A stretch of 64,000 nucleotides of DNA from contig NZ_PTIR01000010.1 in NCBI RefSeq assembly GCF_002934455.1, positions 157,684-221,683 of the forward strand. The letters are read 5' to 3'. Origin of the DNA: Trinickia symbiotica. Its GTDB lineage: Bacteria > Pseudomonadota > Gammaproteobacteria > Burkholderiales > Burkholderiaceae. A program made the translations under genes and the position numbers. Shown here one piece after another: positions 62,301 through 64,000 of this stretch. The notes beneath the pieces are model-generated. The model searched no databases. It was not told where the DNA came from and worked only from the letters and a program-made list of their open reading frames with translations. How positions within the stretch are numbered: position 1 is the first letter of the stretch; the number at the start of each line of letters is the position of its first letter.

Positions 62301-63362
62301 TCATTGATCGTGAATTGCCGAGCGGGCTGCTGCGAGGGCTTCTGGCGCTACGGGACCATTGCCGATCCCTGCGCCGAGAAAGAACATAACGGAACCTGTC
62401 TCTTCATCGATTTTTAAAAGCTCATTGATTTTGTGATCTCTGAAGTATCCCGTGATCCAGGATTGCACGCCTTGAGCCGTGCAGACGAGCTGGAAGGTTT
62501 GCGCAAGGCAACCGATGTCGAGTAAAGCAACGCGGTATGCTCGGGAATGCGGATATTTCCACCACAGCTTACTGAAGGTGGACGTGACAAATATTCCATA
62601 TGCCATCGCTTCGCAAAAATCCTGACGGCAGAGTAGATGGCCAAGTTCGCCTTCTGTCAATGCGCTTCTTACAGCAGTCAAGCAATGCTTGTCTGAACTG
62701 TAGTGGTAGATGCCGGATTCCAGACCGTTGACACGGAGCGCAATTAGATACGGCTCACTCGGATGCAGTCCGCCGCCGGAAGGGGAAGTCCGCCGGTACC
62801 CCACGGGCACCAGCCCTAACCGTTTGAGATCTGTTCGTTCCGTACCGTGTACCGCACCGAAAGTCGCGTACAAGGCGTCGGAGACGAGTTGGATATCAAT
62901 CGGTGCGCTAGTAAACGCCCGGCAAGTCTGTCGCTTCCACAACGCAGAGCGCAATGACATGGAACCTAACGCTTGCAAGCTTGGCGCGGGGAGTGCGACG
63001 CGCTGCCCTAAAGGTTCATGAAACATGGCAGGAATCTTATCTGCGAGGGACATGCAATATTGAATGTAACCCGCGTAAGGATCTTCCTTAGACTCGTTGC
63101 CCTCTGTTAGCTCCGGAATCTGGCTTCCGACATGATAAATTCGAGACAGACAGTCCCAGCCCCACGGTGCGGGCTCGCATTTATCGAATATTCCGGATTT
63201 CAAGACTTGCTCATCGATCGGTGAGTCAAGTGTTGATTTGCCACTGGAAATGTCAATTATTCTTTGTAGGTATGTGATGTCGAGCTCGTACTGGTTGTGG
63301 TTGCGATAATCCCATAGAAATAGTCGACCGTCGCTGACGCGCAAGAAAATCGATGGTGTCAT
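62301..63362 (-). CDS. SagB-type dehydrogenase (nitroreductase fold, azoline oxidase-like)
   Basis: A 353-residue protein. Residues 1-115 are a helical N-terminal extension without clear similarity. From about 130 it is a SagB/ThcOx-type FMN domain: residues 190-206 read RRTSPSGGGLHPSEPY (FMN phosphate site), then GIYHYSSDKHCL, and WWKYPHSRAYRVALLDIGCL, where K269-Y270 matches the Lys-Tyr pair reported as catalytic in McbC/BalhB-type thiazole/oxazole dehydrogenases. In microcins and streptolysin these enzymes oxidise azolines made by a YcaO cyclodehydratase, but no YcaO is here. It follows the 31-residue peptide gene by 65 bases containing a hairpin. Confidence 0.85.
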   Translation of the reverse strand: MTPSIFLRVSDGRLFLWDYRNHNQYELDITYLQRIIDISSGKSTLDSPIDEQVLKSGIFDKCEPAPWGWDCLSRIYHVGSQIPELTEGNESKEDPYAGYIQYCMSLADKIPAMFHEPLGQRVALPAPSLQALGSMSLRSALWKRQTCRAFTSAPIDIQLVSDALYATFGAVHGTERTDLKRLGLVPVGYRRTSPSGGGLHPSEPYLIALRVNGLESGIYHYSSDKHCLTAVRSALTEGELGHLLCRQDFCEAMAYGIFVTSTFSKLWWKYPHSRAYRVALLDIGCLAQTFQLVCTAQGVQSWITGYFRDHKINELLKIDEETGSVMFFLGAGIGNGPVAPEALAAARSAIHDQ

Positions 63363-63394
63363 TTGTCAGGGTGTTTATTGTTGGGCAGACCGCA

Positions 63395-63420
63395 CGCACC
63401 GCGCCGGCCGTCGCGGTGCG
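63395..63420 (-). promoter_or_regulatory. Hairpin between the peptide gene and the SagB gene
   Basis: A perfect 9-bp inverted repeat (CGCACCGCG / CGCGGTGCG, loop CCGGCCGT) starts seven bases after the peptide stop on the minus strand. It has no following T-run. Such hairpins after precursor-peptide genes commonly stabilise the short transcript or cause partial termination so that more peptide than enzyme is made. Confidence 0.6.
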
Positions 63421-63427
63421 GCTCTAA

Positions 63428-63523
63428 TTAGTGCGCGACCTGGCTAACAGGTGCACCGATTGGCGTGTTGTATGCGTCGTTGGATTGGTACGAAAGGGTT
63501 GGTTCGAGCGAGATCTTCTTCAT
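63428..63523 (-). CDS. 31-residue candidate precursor peptide
   Basis: A short gene read directly from the sequence. It begins MKKISLEPTLSYQ (basic then acidic/hydrophobic, like a leader) and ends with a Gly/Ala/Pro/Ser-rich GAPVSQVAH and TAA. It contains two tyrosines (Y12, Y18), Asp16, four Ser and two Thr, and no cysteine. The ribosome-binding site is strong: GGAGG five bases before the ATG. It is on the same strand as, and 65 bases before, the SagB-type gene, with a hairpin between. Size and position match RiPP precursors, but I know no family with this sequence. No signal peptide or membrane segment is present. Confidence 0.65.
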   Translation of the reverse strand: MKKISLEPTLSYQSNDAYNTPIGAPVSQVAH

Positions 63524-63708
63524 TGCGTCCTCCGTGTGAGAATTGACATTTGAAGCTAAATGCTAGCTTTGCGGCGCCGCGTGAGAATATTCGCATTTTT
63601 GCCTGTTTCGATGCAATGTCTGAGCGATTGTATTTTCTTATTGAATTTCTATCGCAAAAATATCTGTATTTATTGAGATTGCATATCTCATAAATGGACT
63701 GGTCGCGC
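63524..63708 (-). promoter_or_regulatory. AT-rich leader/promoter region of the peptide cassette
   Basis: These 185 bases upstream of the peptide gene are strongly A+T-rich and contain two perfect inverted repeats of the same design: AAGCTA-AATGC-TAGCTT (63553-63569) and TGAGAT-TGCAT-ATCTCA (63674-63690), each six bases, a five-base spacer, and six bases. A minus-strand TTGCGA at about 63649 with TACAAT 19 bases on is a possible promoter. The region is an expected target for H-NS. Confidence 0.4.
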
Positions 63709-63902
63709 GCACACATCTCTTTCGACGAGCTAATCCGGGCCGGCACGATCGGTTTGATCGCGGCTGGGAGCCGTTATGAACCTGCGCGAGATCGGCGCGG
63801 TGATGGAGGTCAGTGAATCGCGGGTTTGCCCGTTGCGCAGTCAAGCAGTGGCGCGGCTGCGCGCGCGGTTGCGCGAGATGGCTTGGGCGGGGGTGGATCG
63901 AC
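63709..63902 (+). pseudogene. Remnant of a second fliA copy
   Basis: Two pieces of fliA are fused. The first (63709-63774) translates to ISFDELIRAGTIGLIAAGSR, matching SVDLDDLIQAGMIGLLDAASR of region 2. The second (63776-63902) matches the 3' end of the intact gene (GMNLREIGAVLEVSESR...) with about 11 mismatches in 123 bases by my hand count. Region 2.3 to 4.1 is missing and the pieces are out of frame with each other. It is in the same orientation as the real fliA, 4.3 kb away on the far side of the peptide cassette, so it cannot encode a sigma factor. Confidence 0.85.
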
Positions 63903-63909
63903 GCTTGTC

Positions 63910-63953
63910 TGGCGACAATTACTTTTGCCGGTGGCGACAACTAGATTTGCCGG
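63910..63953. repeat. Tandem 22-bp repeat, possibly an insertion-sequence end
   Basis: TGGCGACAATTACTTTTGCC-GG (63910-63931) is followed without a gap by TGGCGACAACTAGATTTGCC-GG (63932-63953), differing at only a few positions. Tandem near-identical repeats of this size are typical of the ends of IS21-family elements. No transposase is in the window, and the last 47 bases show nothing else. Confidence 0.5.
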
Positions 63954-64000
63954 TGTTCGGCGGCTGACCTGCTGAGGTCGCGGCCGTCGCTATCATGCGG

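Noticed and set aside
63444..63746. 100-codon minus-strand frame overlapping the 31-residue peptide gene
   Set aside because: It has no ribosome-binding site, an odd composition and no similarity, and it reads through the AT-rich leader and the fliA remnant. The 31-codon frame in another phase has the good initiation site.
63776..63967. 63-codon plus-strand frame at the right edge as a separate small sigma-like gene
   Set aside because: It is only the helix-turn-helix end of the decayed fliA copy and runs on into the tandem repeats.

Overview
The window reads as chromosomal DNA of a high-GC betaproteobacterium of Burkholderia sensu lato (Paraburkholderia, Trinickia or a close genus). The reasons are the gene order flhDC-motAB-cheY-cheA-cheW-mcp-cheR-cheD-cheB-cheY-cheZ-flhB-flhA-flhF-flhG-fliA, a short H-NS-type protein, a DUF2844/DUF3443 pair, and codon use rich in G and C at third positions. 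The genus is an inference.

Layout. (1) 1-9.2 kb: a small coiled-coil membrane protein, a GYD-domain protein, a chemoreceptor with a sigma-28-like promoter, and a three-gene minus-strand operon (serine/alanine-glyoxylate-type aminotransferase, FAD plus Fe-S oxidoreductase, MFS carrier) facing a divergent GntR/FCD regulator. (2) 9.4-19.1 kb: a sugar locus of visibly lower GC. It holds FdtA/FdtB-type genes for a dTDP-3-amino-3,6-dideoxyhexose, a PglD-like acyltransferase, a FemAB/GNAT-like protein, two methyltransferases plus a gutted copy of one of them, a TPR-glycosyltransferase, a PhyH oxygenase and a beta-propeller protein. (3) 19.3-27.9 kb: a two-domain GT2 enzyme (with a decayed copy upstream) and three overlapping TPR/GT41 (SPINDLY/OGT-like) glycosyltransferases. 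(4) 27.9-30.7 kb: fliT, fliD and fliC. The neighbouring glycosyltransferases are therefore probably for flagellin. (5) 31.2-36.3 kb: rpsU, tag, a BadF-type sugar kinase, a HAD phosphatase, an H-NS-like gene and a GT4 glycosyltransferase. (6) 36.8-59.4 kb: the master regulator flhDC, the stator, the complete chemotaxis operon, and the flhBAFG-fliA export/placement operon. The latter two are separated by a DUF2844/DUF3443 secreted pair and a ParE/RelE toxin-antitoxin pair.

(7) 59.4-63.7 kb: an AT-richer minus-strand cassette directly behind fliA. It encodes, in transcription order, a 31-residue peptide with a strong ribosome-binding site, a SagB-type (azoline dehydrogenase/nitroreductase-fold) enzyme, a NodU/CmcH-type carbamoyltransferase split by one apparent frameshift, and an MFS exporter. 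No YcaO cyclodehydratase is visible. On its far side lies a decayed second copy of parts of fliA, followed by a tandem 22-bp repeat resembling insertion-sequence ends. I read this as a horizontally acquired candidate RiPP (ribosomally made, modified peptide) locus of unfamiliar composition; it is the main candidate for an undescribed system here.

How the parts work together: FlhDC and FliA (both in the window) control motility genes. The stator and chemotaxis operon drive and steer the motor, FlhF/FlhG place flagella, FlhA/FlhB export FliC and FliD, and the 9-28 kb genes probably build and attach sugars to the filament. No tRNA, rRNA or CRISPR array was seen.
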